From assembly GCF_001730235.1 (NCBI RefSeq), contig NZ_MIJF01000001.1:97987-161986 (forward strand): a stretch of DNA of 64,000 nucleotides. The letters are read 5' to 3'. Shown piece after piece: positions 56,917 through 64,000 of the stretch; position 1 is the first letter of the stretch; the number at the start of each line of letters is the position of its first letter. This DNA is from Vulcanibacillus modesticaldus (GTDB lineage Bacteria; Bacillota; Bacilli; Tepidibacillales; Tepidibacillaceae). The translations under genes and the position numbers were made by a program. Under the pieces are notes generated by a model that worked only from the letters and a program-made list of their open reading frames with translations, did no database searches and had not been told where the DNA came from.

Positions 56917-58650
56917 ATGGTTAATCAACTTTCATGGAAAGTTGGAGGGCAACAGGGTGAAGGCATAGATAGTACTGGTGAAATTTTTGCAACGGCACTT
57001 AATAGACTTGGCTATCATTTATTCGGCTATCGTCATTTTTCTTCTAGGATTAAGGGTGGTCACACTAATTATAAGATTAGAGTTACTACTAAATCTATGA
57101 AAGCAATCTCAGACAATCTAGATATATTAGTTGCCTTTGATCAAGAGACAATCGACTTAAATAGTGGTGAATTACGTGATGGCGGAGTTATAATTGCTGA
57201 TTCCAAATTTAAGCCTGTAGCAAACAAGGATAATGTTAGGCTTTTATCGGTACCTTTTACAGAAATTTCACGAAATCTTGGGAATATCTTAATGAAAAAT
57301 ATGGTAGCTCTTGGTGCAACAAGTGCTTTGTTAGGGTTATCAATTGAAAGTTTTAAAGAGATAATAGAGGAAATGTTCTTAAGAAAAGGTCAAGAAGTTG
57401 TTGATAAAAATATGGAAGCGCTTAAACAAGGCGCAGAATATGTAAACAAGGAGACTAATGGTCCATTAGAAGAATTACGTTTAGCTGAAGCTGATGGTAA
57501 AAAACGTCTTTTCATGACAGGTAATGAAGCGGTTGCCTTAGGCGCAATCGCTGCAGGAGTGCGTTTTATGCCTGCATATCCTATTACCCCAGCTTCTGAA
57601 GTGATGGAATATCTAATAAAGAAACTACCTAAGTTTGGTGGAACTGTAATTCAAACTGAAGATGAAATTGCTGCGGTTACAATGGCGATTGGAGCCTCTT
57701 ATGGCGGAGTTCGTACAATGACATCTACTTCTGGACCTGGTTTAGCATTAATGCAAGAAGCTATAGGGTTAGCAGGTATTACTGAAACTCCATTAGTTAT
57801 TGTTGATGTCCAACGTGGTGGTCCTAGTACAGGGTTACCAACAAAAAATGAACAAAGTGATTTTAACGCTGCAATATTTGGAACCCATGGTGAAATTCCA
57901 AAAATCGTCATTGCACCTAATTCTATCGAGGACGCATTTTATGATACCGTAGAAGCATTTAATCTTGCAGACCGCTATCAATGCCCAGTTATCGTATTAA
58001 CTGATTTAGCATTGGGCATGGGTAAACAAACTGTGGAACCTCTTGATTATGATAAAATTGAAATTGATCGCGGAAAATACTTGGGTGACCAAGAGCTACC
58101 AGAATTAGAGGGAGAACTTTATAAGCGTTATTTGTTCACTGAAGACGGAATTTCACCTAGAGTAATCCCCGGACAGAAGAACGGTATCCATCATGTAACT
58201 GGTGTTGAACATGCTGAAACTGGTCTCCCATCTGAAAACCCAGTTAATCGCAAAAAGATGATGGAAAAACGCTTAAATAAAATTAATAATATTAAGATTA
58301 ATAACCCAGTTATTATAAATAAATCACACGATGAAGCAGAAATCTTAGTAATTGGTATCGGATCAACCCATGGGGCTATTGCAGAGGCAGTAAGTAGATT
58401 AGAAAAAGATGGTTATAAAATTAACCAAGCCCATATTCGTCTAATTCATCCATTACCTAAAGATCAATTAAAGGAATTAATGGAAAAAGCCAAGAAGGTA
58501 ATAGTTGTCGAAAATAATGGTACAGGACAAATTGCTAATTTATTAAATATGAATTTTGGTATGATCGATAAAGTTAAAAGCTTACTTAAGTATGATGGTA
58601 ATCCTTTCTTACCTTCTGAGATTTATGACGGAATTAGGGGGTTGATCTAA
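56917..58650 (+). CDS. korA: 2-oxoacid:ferredoxin oxidoreductase alpha subunit (gamma-alpha fusion)
   Basis: With KorB oxidatively decarboxylates a 2-oxoacid, probably 2-oxoglutarate, to acyl-CoA, CO2 and reduced ferredoxin. The N-terminal about 190 residues form the gamma-type domain (WKVGGQQGEGIDSTGEI); the alpha domain follows from about 200 with YPITPASEVMEYL and TSTSGPGLALM. 577 residues from ATG 56917, chosen because AAGGGGTGGAG precedes it; a longer frame from 56839 has no support. Ends one base before korB. Confidence 0.92.
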   Translation: MVNQLSWKVGGQQGEGIDSTGEIFATALNRLGYHLFGYRHFSSRIKGGHTNYKIRVTTKSMKAISDNLDILVAFDQETIDLNSGELRDGGVIIADSKFKPVANKDNVRLLSVPFTEISRNLGNILMKNMVALGATSALLGLSIESFKEIIEEMFLRKGQEVVDKNMEALKQGAEYVNKETNGPLEELRLAEADGKKRLFMTGNEAVALGAIAAGVRFMPAYPITPASEVMEYLIKKLPKFGGTVIQTEDEIAAVTMAIGASYGGVRTMTSTSGPGLALMQEAIGLAGITETPLVIVDVQRGGPSTGLPTKNEQSDFNAAIFGTHGEIPKIVIAPNSIEDAFYDTVEAFNLADRYQCPVIVLTDLALGMGKQTVEPLDYDKIEIDRGKYLGDQELPELEGELYKRYLFTEDGISPRVIPGQKNGIHHVTGVEHAETGLPSENPVNRKKMMEKRLNKINNIKINNPVIINKSHDEAEILVIGIGSTHGAIAEAVSRLEKDGYKINQAHIRLIHPLPKDQLKELMEKAKKVIVVENNGTGQIANLLNMNFGMIDKVKSLLKYDGNPFLPSEIYDGIRGLI

Positions 58651-59517
58651 ATGTCAACATTTAAAGACTTTCGTATTGATATAAAACCTAACTGGTGTCC
58701 AGGTTGTGGAGATTATTCCGTTTTAACAGCTATCCAAAAAGCAGCAGCTAATATAGGACTTGAACCAGAAAATATGGCAGTTGTTTCTGGTATTGGATGT
58801 TCCGGTCGTATTTCAGGATATATTAAATCTTATGGATTCCATAGTATCCATGGACGTGCTCTTCCAATTGCTCAAGGTGTTAAGATGGCAAATCGTGATT
58901 TAACCGTATTAGCGGCAGGTGGAGATGGAGACGGATTTGCAATCGGTACAAATCATACTATTCATGCGATTAGAAGAAATATTGACATTACCTATGTTGT
59001 TATGGACAATCATATTTATGGATTAACTAAAGGTCAAACATCGCCTTTAAGTTCTTTTGGAGCAAAAACAAAAAGTACTCCATTGGGATCAATTGAACAA
59101 CCTATTCGTCCATTAGAATTGGCGATTTCTGCGGGCGCTGGTTTTGTTGCTCAAGGTTTTGCAGGTAATCTTGCTCAATTAACTAAGATCATTGAAGAAG
59201 GTATTAAACATAAAGGTTTTTCTTTCATCAATGTATTTAGTCCATGTATAGCTTTTAATAAGTTTAACACTTATGATTGGTTTAAAGAGCGTATTGTCAA
59301 TTTAGATGAAGATCAAAATTTTGATAATTCAAATAGGGTTTTAGCAGTTCAAAAAGTTATGGAACATGATAGCTTAGTAACTGGTATCGTCTATCGAGAC
59401 CCAGAACGTGAATCATATGAGAATTTAGTTCCTAACTTTAAGCAAGAGCCTTTAGTTAAACAAAATATGAGTATTTCTAGAGAAGATTTCACAGATCTCT
59501 TAAGAGAATTTGAATAA
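58651..59517 (+). CDS. korB: 2-oxoacid:ferredoxin oxidoreductase beta subunit
   Basis: Thiamine-diphosphate subunit. CPGCGDYSVLTAI near the N-terminus, GIGCSGRISGY, the TPP motif GGDGDGFAIGTNH with MDNHIYGLTKGQTSP. 288 residues. The ATG is adjacent to the korA stop, with AGGGGGTTG as SD. A terminator follows. Confidence 0.94.
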   Translation: MSTFKDFRIDIKPNWCPGCGDYSVLTAIQKAAANIGLEPENMAVVSGIGCSGRISGYIKSYGFHSIHGRALPIAQGVKMANRDLTVLAAGGDGDGFAIGTNHTIHAIRRNIDITYVVMDNHIYGLTKGQTSPLSSFGAKTKSTPLGSIEQPIRPLELAISAGAGFVAQGFAGNLAQLTKIIEEGIKHKGFSFINVFSPCIAFNKFNTYDWFKERIVNLDEDQNFDNSNRVLAVQKVMEHDSLVTGIVYRDPERESYENLVPNFKQEPLVKQNMSISREDFTDLLREFE

Positions 59518-59527
59518 TAATAAAAAA

Positions 59528-59570
59528 TTATGACTACCCAGATAAATAAATGGGTGGTCATTATTTTTTT
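59528..59570 (+). terminator. Terminator after korB
   Basis: AATGAC-type stem: ATGACTACCCA (59530-59540) pairs with TGGGTGGTCAT (59551-59561) with one wobble, then T residues. Confidence 0.85.
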
Positions 59571-59573
59571 AAT

Positions 59574-59603
59574 TTGTAACAATTGATAAAAATAAGTTAT
59601 AAT
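59574..59603 (+). promoter_or_regulatory. Candidate sigma-A promoter for pduL
   Basis: TTGTAA (59574-59579) and TATAAT (59598-59603), spacer 18 bases, immediately after the korB terminator. Confidence 0.6.
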
Positions 59604-59649
59604 GTATATTGCCTTACATAACATACATCATAGGGAAGGAGTTTATGCA

Positions 59650-60225
59650 ATGAGGGTACCTGTGGGTATTTCTAACCGTCATATACATTTATCAAGAAAT
59701 GATTTAGATGCTCTATTTGGAGAGGGATATGAACTAAATATATTAAAGGATTTATCCCAACCGGGCCAATATGCATCAAAGGAAGTTGTAACTATTGTAG
59801 GGCCTAAGGGGAAAATAGAAAATGTGCGCATTCTTGGACCTGTACGGAGGGAAACTCAAGTTGAAATATCTCGTACGGACAGCTTTGCATTGGGAGTGAA
59901 ACCTCCTGTACGTGATTCAGGGTTATTAGTGGATACTCCAGGGGTCAAGATAATTGGACCTAAAGGTGAAGTTGAGCTGGAAAAGGGAGTAATTTTAGCA
60001 GCTCGACATATTCATTTCCATACTTCAGACGCTAAGGAATTTGGTGTTAAAGATCAAGACCGCGTTCGTGTACAAGTAGGAGGCGAAAGGGGTGTAATTT
60101 TCGAAAATGTTTTAGCAAGAGTTTCCGAAAATTATGCTCTTGAATTCCATGTAGACACAGACGAAGCGAATGCAGCAGGCCTTAAAAATGGTGATGAAGT
60201 AGAAGTACTGTATTACGAGAATTGA
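59650..60225 (+). CDS. pduL: PduL-type phosphate propanoyltransferase / phosphotransacetylase
   Basis: Exchanges CoA for phosphate on acetyl- or propionyl-CoA, yielding acyl-phosphate. Zinc-binding motifs SNRHIHLS near the start and ARHIHFHTSDA near 125-135 are typical; 191 residues. ATG 59650 follows GGAAGGAG. Not part of a microcompartment operon here; its partner would be acetate kinase encoded elsewhere. KorAB upstream can supply acyl-CoA. Confidence 0.92.
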   Translation: MRVPVGISNRHIHLSRNDLDALFGEGYELNILKDLSQPGQYASKEVVTIVGPKGKIENVRILGPVRRETQVEISRTDSFALGVKPPVRDSGLLVDTPGVKIIGPKGEVELEKGVILAARHIHFHTSDAKEFGVKDQDRVRVQVGGERGVIFENVLARVSENYALEFHVDTDEANAAGLKNGDEVEVLYYEN

Positions 60226-60254
60226 TTAATATGATTTATAAGAGGAAACATCAG

Positions 60255-60288
60255 TTAAAGAATTGGCTTTTGCCAATTCTTTAATTCT
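60255..60288 (+). terminator. Hairpin between pduL and mnmM
   Basis: Perfect 13-base stem TTAAAGAATTGGC / GCCAATTCTTTAA with a TTTT loop (60255-60284), T tract short. Probably a terminator. Confidence 0.65.
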
Positions 60289-60378
60289 AAATCCGAGATT
60301 TTTAAGTCATATATCAAAATATATAACACATAGTTGAAAATACTATAGAAGTTAAAATAAGAAAGGTTGAAATAATAA

Positions 60379-60942
60379 ATGAGTTTTCAAAGAGTGTTGG
60401 AATACGCTCATAAACTTGTAGAAGAACGAACTAATCAGGGAGATATAGTCGTTGACGCTACCTTAGGGAATGGGAATGATACGTTGTTTTTGGCAAAACT
60501 TGTTGGGGATTCAGGGAGAGTTTATGGTTTTGACGTACAGAGGGAAGCGATTGCGAAAACAATTGCCAAATTAAAAATTGACAATTTAGATTCTCGAGTA
60601 GAATGTATTGAAGCTAGTCATGAATACATTGATAAATGGGTAAAGGAACCAGTAACAGCGGCGATGTTCAATTTAGGTTATCTACCGGGCTCAGATAAAT
60701 CGATAACAACTAAACCACAAACCACTATAAAAGCAATTGAGATCCTACTTAAACTTTTAAAAGTTGGAGGAGTTATAACTTTAGTACTTTATATCGGACA
60801 TGATGGAGGAGCTGAGGCAGCAGAAGTTGAAAAATACTTACAAACACTACCTCAAAAAAAATATGCTGTTATTAAATATCGATTCTTAAACCAGGTCCAT
60901 AACCCACCGTTCCTTATAGCGATAGAAAAAATCAGAGAATAA
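60379..60942 (+). CDS. mnmM: MnmM/YtqB-family tRNA (mnm5s2U34) methyltransferase
   Basis: Class I SAM methyltransferase; B. subtilis YtqB is now described as MnmM, adding the final methyl of mnm5s2U34. VVDATLGNGNDTLFLAKLVG is the SAM motif, FDVQREAIAKT the second, and AAMFNLGYLPGSDKSITT, a family signature, the fourth. 187 residues. The AGAAAGG sequence lies a little far from the ATG. Confidence 0.85.
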   Translation: MSFQRVLEYAHKLVEERTNQGDIVVDATLGNGNDTLFLAKLVGDSGRVYGFDVQREAIAKTIAKLKIDNLDSRVECIEASHEYIDKWVKEPVTAAMFNLGYLPGSDKSITTKPQTTIKAIEILLKLLKVGGVITLVLYIGHDGGAEAAEVEKYLQTLPQKKYAVIKYRFLNQVHNPPFLIAIEKIRE

Positions 60943-61003
60943 AAAATTAACTTATTTTTTTCAAAAAAAAATACTTCTGTCTACTAGGTATGGACAACTC
61001 ATA

Positions 61004-61032
61004 TTTACTATTTTAGGCTTCGGTGATATAAT
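61004..61032 (+). promoter_or_regulatory. Extended -10 promoter for tdh-kbl
   Basis: TTTACT (61004-61009), spacer 17 bases, TGATATAAT (TG at 61024-61025, TATAAT at 61027-61032). Confidence 0.75.
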
Positions 61033-61086
61033 GACTCTGATGTTACTAAGTTTTTTAGTATTTCCAACTCGAAAGGAGAGTACACT

Positions 61087-62127
61087 GTGGAAGGAAAAAT
61101 GAAAGCTATTGTGAAGTCTCAAAGTGGACCTGGCGCGGAATTAAAAGAGGTTGATATACCGAAGATCAAACCAAATGAAGCGTTAGTAAAAGTAAAAGCT
61201 ACTTCTATCTGTGGCACAGATGTACATATATATACTTGGGATGATTGGGCAGCAAGTCGTATTAAGCCTGAAATGATCTTTGGACATGAGTTTTCTGGAG
61301 AAGTCGTCGAGGTAGGTAGCGAAGTTACAAATGTAAAGGTTGGGGACCATGTTTCTGCTGAAACCCATATTATTTGTAATGAGTGTCATCAATGCCAAAT
61401 CGGTCAATATCATGTATGTCAAAATACAGAAATATTAGGTGTAGATCGTAATGGTGTTTTTGCTGAGTATGTTGCGATTCCGGCGACCAACTTATGGAAG
61501 AATGATCGGGACCTTCCGTTTGAAATCGCTTCCATCCAGGAACCAATGGGTAATGCTGTTCACACACTTTTATCGGGAGAAGTAACAGGTAAAAATGTGG
61601 TAGTTATTGGTGCAGGACCTATCGGTATAATGGCGGCAGCTACTGCGAAGGCAATTGGAGCTAAGCAGGTAATAATTACGGATATTAACGATTATCGTTT
61701 GAAATTAGCTGAAAAAATGGGTGCTACAATAACTATTAATTCCAGCGAAGTAGATCCTGTAAAGGAAGTATATGATATAACTGATGGTAATGGGGCAGAT
61801 GTTGTCTTGGAAATGTCTGGACACCCCGTTGCTATTCAACAAGGTTTTAAAATGCTAACATTTGGTGGTAGAATATCAATGTTAGGATTACCTTCAAAGT
61901 CAGTTGAAATCGATATTACAAACGATATTGTTTTCAAAGGTGCAACTATCCATGGTATTACTGGAAGAAAAATCTTTGAAACTTGGCAACAAGTTTCTGG
62001 TTTATTAAAATCAGGTGCTGTTGATTTAAATCCAATTATAACCCACACCCTTCCATTAGAAGAATTTGAAAAAGGTTTTGAATTGATGATCAGTGGTAAG
62101 TCAGGGAAGGTAGTATTAATCCCTTAA
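61087..62127 (+). CDS. tdh: L-threonine 3-dehydrogenase
   Basis: NAD-dependent zinc dehydrogenase converting threonine to 2-amino-3-ketobutyrate. Catalytic Cys in SICGTDVHIYTWD, four structural-zinc Cys in CNECHQCQIGQYHVC, NAD motif GAGPIGIMAA. 346 residues. GTG 61087 fits AAAGGAGAG (61072-61080); ATG 61099 is an in-frame alternative. kbl follows after 39 bases. Confidence 0.95.
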   Translation: MEGKMKAIVKSQSGPGAELKEVDIPKIKPNEALVKVKATSICGTDVHIYTWDDWAASRIKPEMIFGHEFSGEVVEVGSEVTNVKVGDHVSAETHIICNECHQCQIGQYHVCQNTEILGVDRNGVFAEYVAIPATNLWKNDRDLPFEIASIQEPMGNAVHTLLSGEVTGKNVVVIGAGPIGIMAAATAKAIGAKQVIITDINDYRLKLAEKMGATITINSSEVDPVKEVYDITDGNGADVVLEMSGHPVAIQQGFKMLTFGGRISMLGLPSKSVEIDITNDIVFKGATIHGITGRKIFETWQQVSGLLKSGAVDLNPIITHTLPLEEFEKGFELMISGKSGKVVLIP

Positions 62128-62166
62128 ATTTTTATAAAAAATATATTAAAGAAAAGGAGGAAGATG

Positions 62167-63345
62167 ATGAAAGGATTTGAATATCTACACGAAGAGCTTG
62201 AGTCCATGAAAGAACAGGGTTTATTCCGAAACTTAGTAGAAATCGAGTCAGACCAATGTGCAAAAGTTGTAATCAATGGGAAAGAAGTAATTCAACTTTC
62301 TTCCAATAACTATTTGGGTCTAACCAACCACCCACGTTTAAAAGAGGCTGCTCTAAAAGCTGTTGAGAAGTATGGAGCGGGAACCGGCTCTGTTCGTACA
62401 ATCGCTGGGACTTTTAGTATGCATAATGACTTTGAGGCAAAACTTGCGAAATTTAAGCATACTGAAGCTGCGTTAGTTTTCCAATCAGGTTTTACAGCTA
62501 ATGTGGGTGTTTTATCATCTTTATTAACTGAGCAAGACGTTGTAATAAGTGATGAATTAAACCACGCAAGTATTATTGATGGTATTCGCTTAACAAAAGC
62601 AGCTCGTCGTATCTATAAACATAATGACATGGATGATCTCAAAGAAGCATTAGAAGAAACTCAGAAATATCGTAAGCGATTAATCGTTACTGATGGCGTA
62701 TTCAGTATGGATGGGGATATTGCTCGATTACCAGAAATTGTTGAATTAGCAGAACAATATGATGCGCTTGTTATGGTTGATGATGCCCATGCAAGCGGAG
62801 TCTTAGGGGACAATGGTAGAGGTACTGTAGACCACTTTAAACTTAATGGTAGAGTACATATTCAAGTTGGTACTTTATCTAAGGCAATTGGTGTTTTAGG
62901 AGGATATGTCGCCAGTGATCAGGTTGTTAGAGATTATTTGATTCATAGGGCACGGCCATTCCTATTTAGTACTTCTCATCCACCAGCAGTAACTGCTGCG
63001 GCTAGTGCAGCTATTGATTTATTGCTAGATGAGCCTCAATTGATTGAGCGTTTGTGGGATAACACTAAATTCTTTAAAGAAGGATTAAAAAATTTAGGTT
63101 TCGATATTGGAGTAAGTGAGACACCTATTACTCCAGTAATTGTTGGTGATGGTGCACTTTCACATAAGTTATCTGATCGTCTGTTAGAAGAAGGAGTTTT
63201 TGCACAAGGAATTGCCTATCCAACAGTTCCAAAGGGTAAAGCTAGAGTGAGGACAATCGTAACTGCTGCTCACAGTAAGGAAGATTTACAAAAGGCCTTA
63301 GATGCTTTCGAAAAAGTAGGTAAAGAATTAAAAATTATTAAATAA
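62167..63345 (+). CDS. kbl: 2-amino-3-ketobutyrate CoA ligase
   Basis: PLP enzyme splitting 2-amino-3-ketobutyrate with CoA into glycine and acetyl-CoA. Conserved [46 protein letters not shown] and PLP Lys in [12 protein letters not shown] near residue 239. 392 residues from ATG 62167; ATG 62164 is too close to AAGGAGG (62154-62160). It acts with Tdh upstream. Confidence 0.94.
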   Translation: MKGFEYLHEELESMKEQGLFRNLVEIESDQCAKVVINGKEVIQLSSNNYLGLTNHPRLKEAALKAVEKYGAGTGSVRTIAGTFSMHNDFEAKLAKFKHTEAALVFQSGFTANVGVLSSLLTEQDVVISDELNHASIIDGIRLTKAARRIYKHNDMDDLKEALEETQKYRKRLIVTDGVFSMDGDIARLPEIVELAEQYDALVMVDDAHASGVLGDNGRGTVDHFKLNGRVHIQVGTLSKAIGVLGGYVASDQVVRDYLIHRARPFLFSTSHPPAVTAAASAAIDLLLDEPQLIERLWDNTKFFKEGLKNLGFDIGVSETPITPVIVGDGALSHKLSDRLLEEGVFAQGIAYPTVPKGKARVRTIVTAAHSKEDLQKALDAFEKVGKELKIIK

Positions 63346-63372
63346 AATAGCAGCCTTCTGGCTGCTATTTTT
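63344..63372. terminator. Bidirectional terminator between kbl and the minus-strand gene
   Basis: AAAATAGCAGCC (63344-63355), TTCT loop, GGCTGCTATTTTT (63360-63372). The A run on one side and the T run on the other make it usable from both strands: for kbl and for the small gene at 63380. Confidence 0.85.
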
Positions 63373-63379
63373 GTAGTAC

Positions 63380-63583
63380 CTATTCTTCATTTGGGGAGCC
63401 AATTTTCATATGAAAACTTGGCTTTTTACCTTTTAATCCTTCATAATGCTCAGGGGCATACTGATTTTTTTGAGATTTTGCTTCTCTAGCTCTAGGTACT
63501 CCTTTAGGTTTGTATAGCTCTGTTGCAAACTCTTCCCTAGCAAAATCACGTTTATTTCTAAAAATATCGTTATTGTTTGGCAT
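63380..63583 (-). CDS. Small hydrophilic protein, 67 residues, possibly a gamma-SASP-like spore protein
   Basis: Only well-supported minus-strand gene. The ATG at 63583 is preceded by a strong GGGGGAG SD (about 63590-63596). The product is rich in Lys, Asn, Pro and Glu, with no membrane segment: it starts MPNNNDIFRNKRDF and contains REEFATEL, similar to the EFASE protease-cut site of gamma-type small acid-soluble spore proteins. No family is securely recognised; the SASP idea is weak because composition is not Gln/Ala-rich. Convergent to kbl across a shared terminator. Confidence 0.6.
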   Translation of the reverse strand: MPNNNDIFRNKRDFAREEFATELYKPKGVPRAREAKSQKNQYAPEHYEGLKGKKPSFHMKIGSPNEE

Positions 63584-63927
63584 AATATCTCCCCCAAATC
63601 AGAATGGTGTATCTTTAAGATACCCATTTTTATAAAAATTACGAAAAAAATTGTCCTTTAAAAAATAACAAATTCTTGATATAATACTACATTGTATTAT
63701 TACTATTCATTTAGTAAAAACTTTAACAATTCTTTTTTATAAATTAAAAAGCAATAGCGTTGCATAAAAGTTATAGTGGTTAGTTCACACAATATTCTGA
63801 ACAATATTTTCCTAAACTTCGACCAAAGAACCAGTAACCAACTAAAGGTGATCACTGTCCATTTGGCAATTATTACTATTTGATTTAATTATTCACAAAA
63901 AAACAAAACAACTTACAATAACTATTT
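63584..63927. other. A+T-rich stretch with little visible coding content
   Basis: About 340 bases. A plus-strand extended -10 box (TGATATAAT, 63677-63685) is present, as is a short palindrome GTATCTT-T-AAGATAC (63609-63623) in the leader of the minus-strand gene. I find no credible gene; short minus-strand frames with several aromatic and Cys residues near 63780-63850 are interrupted by stops. Confidence 0.5.
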
Positions 63928-64000
63928 TTATCCTGGTGCTTTAACCATTAACTTTATCCAATTATCGTATGGCTTCCAAAGTAAAATTCGTAACCAGCGA
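63928..64000 (-). CDS. Possible 3' end of a minus-strand gene at the window edge
   Basis: On the minus strand one frame is open from the edge to TAA at 63928-63930, encoding about 23 residues ending in WIKLMVKAPG; the other two frames are closed. Too short for any identification; it may be chance. Confidence 0.25.
   Translation of the reverse strand, partial: RWLRILLWKPYDNWIKLMVKAPG

Noticed and set aside
63433..63627. 64-residue minus-strand frame overlapping the small gene
   Set aside because: It shares the region with the better supported 63380-63583 frame, has no SD at its start and no coding pattern.
63780..63850. Short minus-strand frames with aromatic and Cys-rich residues
   Set aside because: Stops on both sides and no start; could be a decayed gene, but the evidence is too thin to call.

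Overview
This window is a low-GC chromosomal segment from an endospore-forming member of the Bacillales (Firmicutes). The evidence is the Gram-positive replicative polymerase PolC, the sporulation genes (spoIIIE, spoVS, dpaAB, a sleB-type cortex hydrolase, ylxY, mlpA, ymxH, a Spo0E-like gene) and a gene order that follows the Bacillus subtilis pyrH-to-recA backbone. Ferredoxin-dependent 2-oxoacid oxidoreductase (korAB), a PduL phosphotransacylase and RimO suggest an anaerobic or facultatively anaerobic lineage, perhaps close to Vulcanibacillus or Tepidibacillus; that placement is a guess. Almost every gene is on the + strand. I see no rRNA, tRNA, insertion sequence, prophage or CRISPR array.

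Layout. (1) 1-10812: pyrH, frr, uppS, cdsA, dxr, rseP, ispG, polC, covering UMP kinase, ribosome recycling, isoprenoid and phospholipid synthesis, intramembrane proteolysis and replication. ispG sits where B. subtilis has proS. (2) 10820-21216: the rimP-nusA-rnpM(ylxR)-ylxQ-infB-rbfA-nrnA-truB-ribF translation/RNA cluster, then rpsO and pnp with their own signals. (3) 21418-29609: ylxY, an M16 peptidase, dut, a Spo0E-like phosphatase gene, ymxH, dpaA-dpaB, asd, dapG, dapA. This couples the diaminopimelate/lysine route to spore dipicolinate. (4) 29940-35304: RNase J, tepA, ylzJ, spoIIIE. (5) 35394-41173: a GntR/HutC regulator with two tandem operators, then a nucleoside-type BMP lipoprotein ABC importer. 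(6) 41341-44701: a small Pro-rich protein, a SleB-like hydrolase, a 47-residue zinc-ribbon protein, ymfI, ymfJ, ymfK. (7) 44717-54284: rodZ, rimO, pgsA, cinA, a DEAD-box helicase, recA, recX, rny. (8) 54488-63345: ymdB, spoVS, a dipeptidase, korA-korB, pduL, mnmM, tdh, kbl. (9) 63345-64000: convergent with the rest, a small minus-strand gene, a mostly non-coding stretch, and possibly the tail of a minus-strand gene at the edge.

How the parts fit. Most of the window is core housekeeping: making, maturing and turning over RNA and ribosomes, envelope lipid precursors, and DNA replication and repair. Sporulation functions are interleaved. The 55.7-63.3 kb block reads as amino-acid catabolism: dipeptide cleavage, oxidative decarboxylation of 2-oxoacids to acyl-CoA (KorAB), threonine to glycine plus acetyl-CoA (Tdh, Kbl), and acyl-CoA to acyl-phosphate (PduL).

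I found no obviously novel multi-gene system. The most interesting items are regulatory (a promoter-plus-terminator leader before rny, tandem GntR operators, a terminator-like perfect hairpin inside the nucleoside importer operon, a sigma-H promoter and a 13-base repeat at spoVS) and several small genes that ordinary gene callers miss. Many automatic starts in this window are too long; where a Shine-Dalgarno (SD) sequence and family length agree, I give the shorter start.
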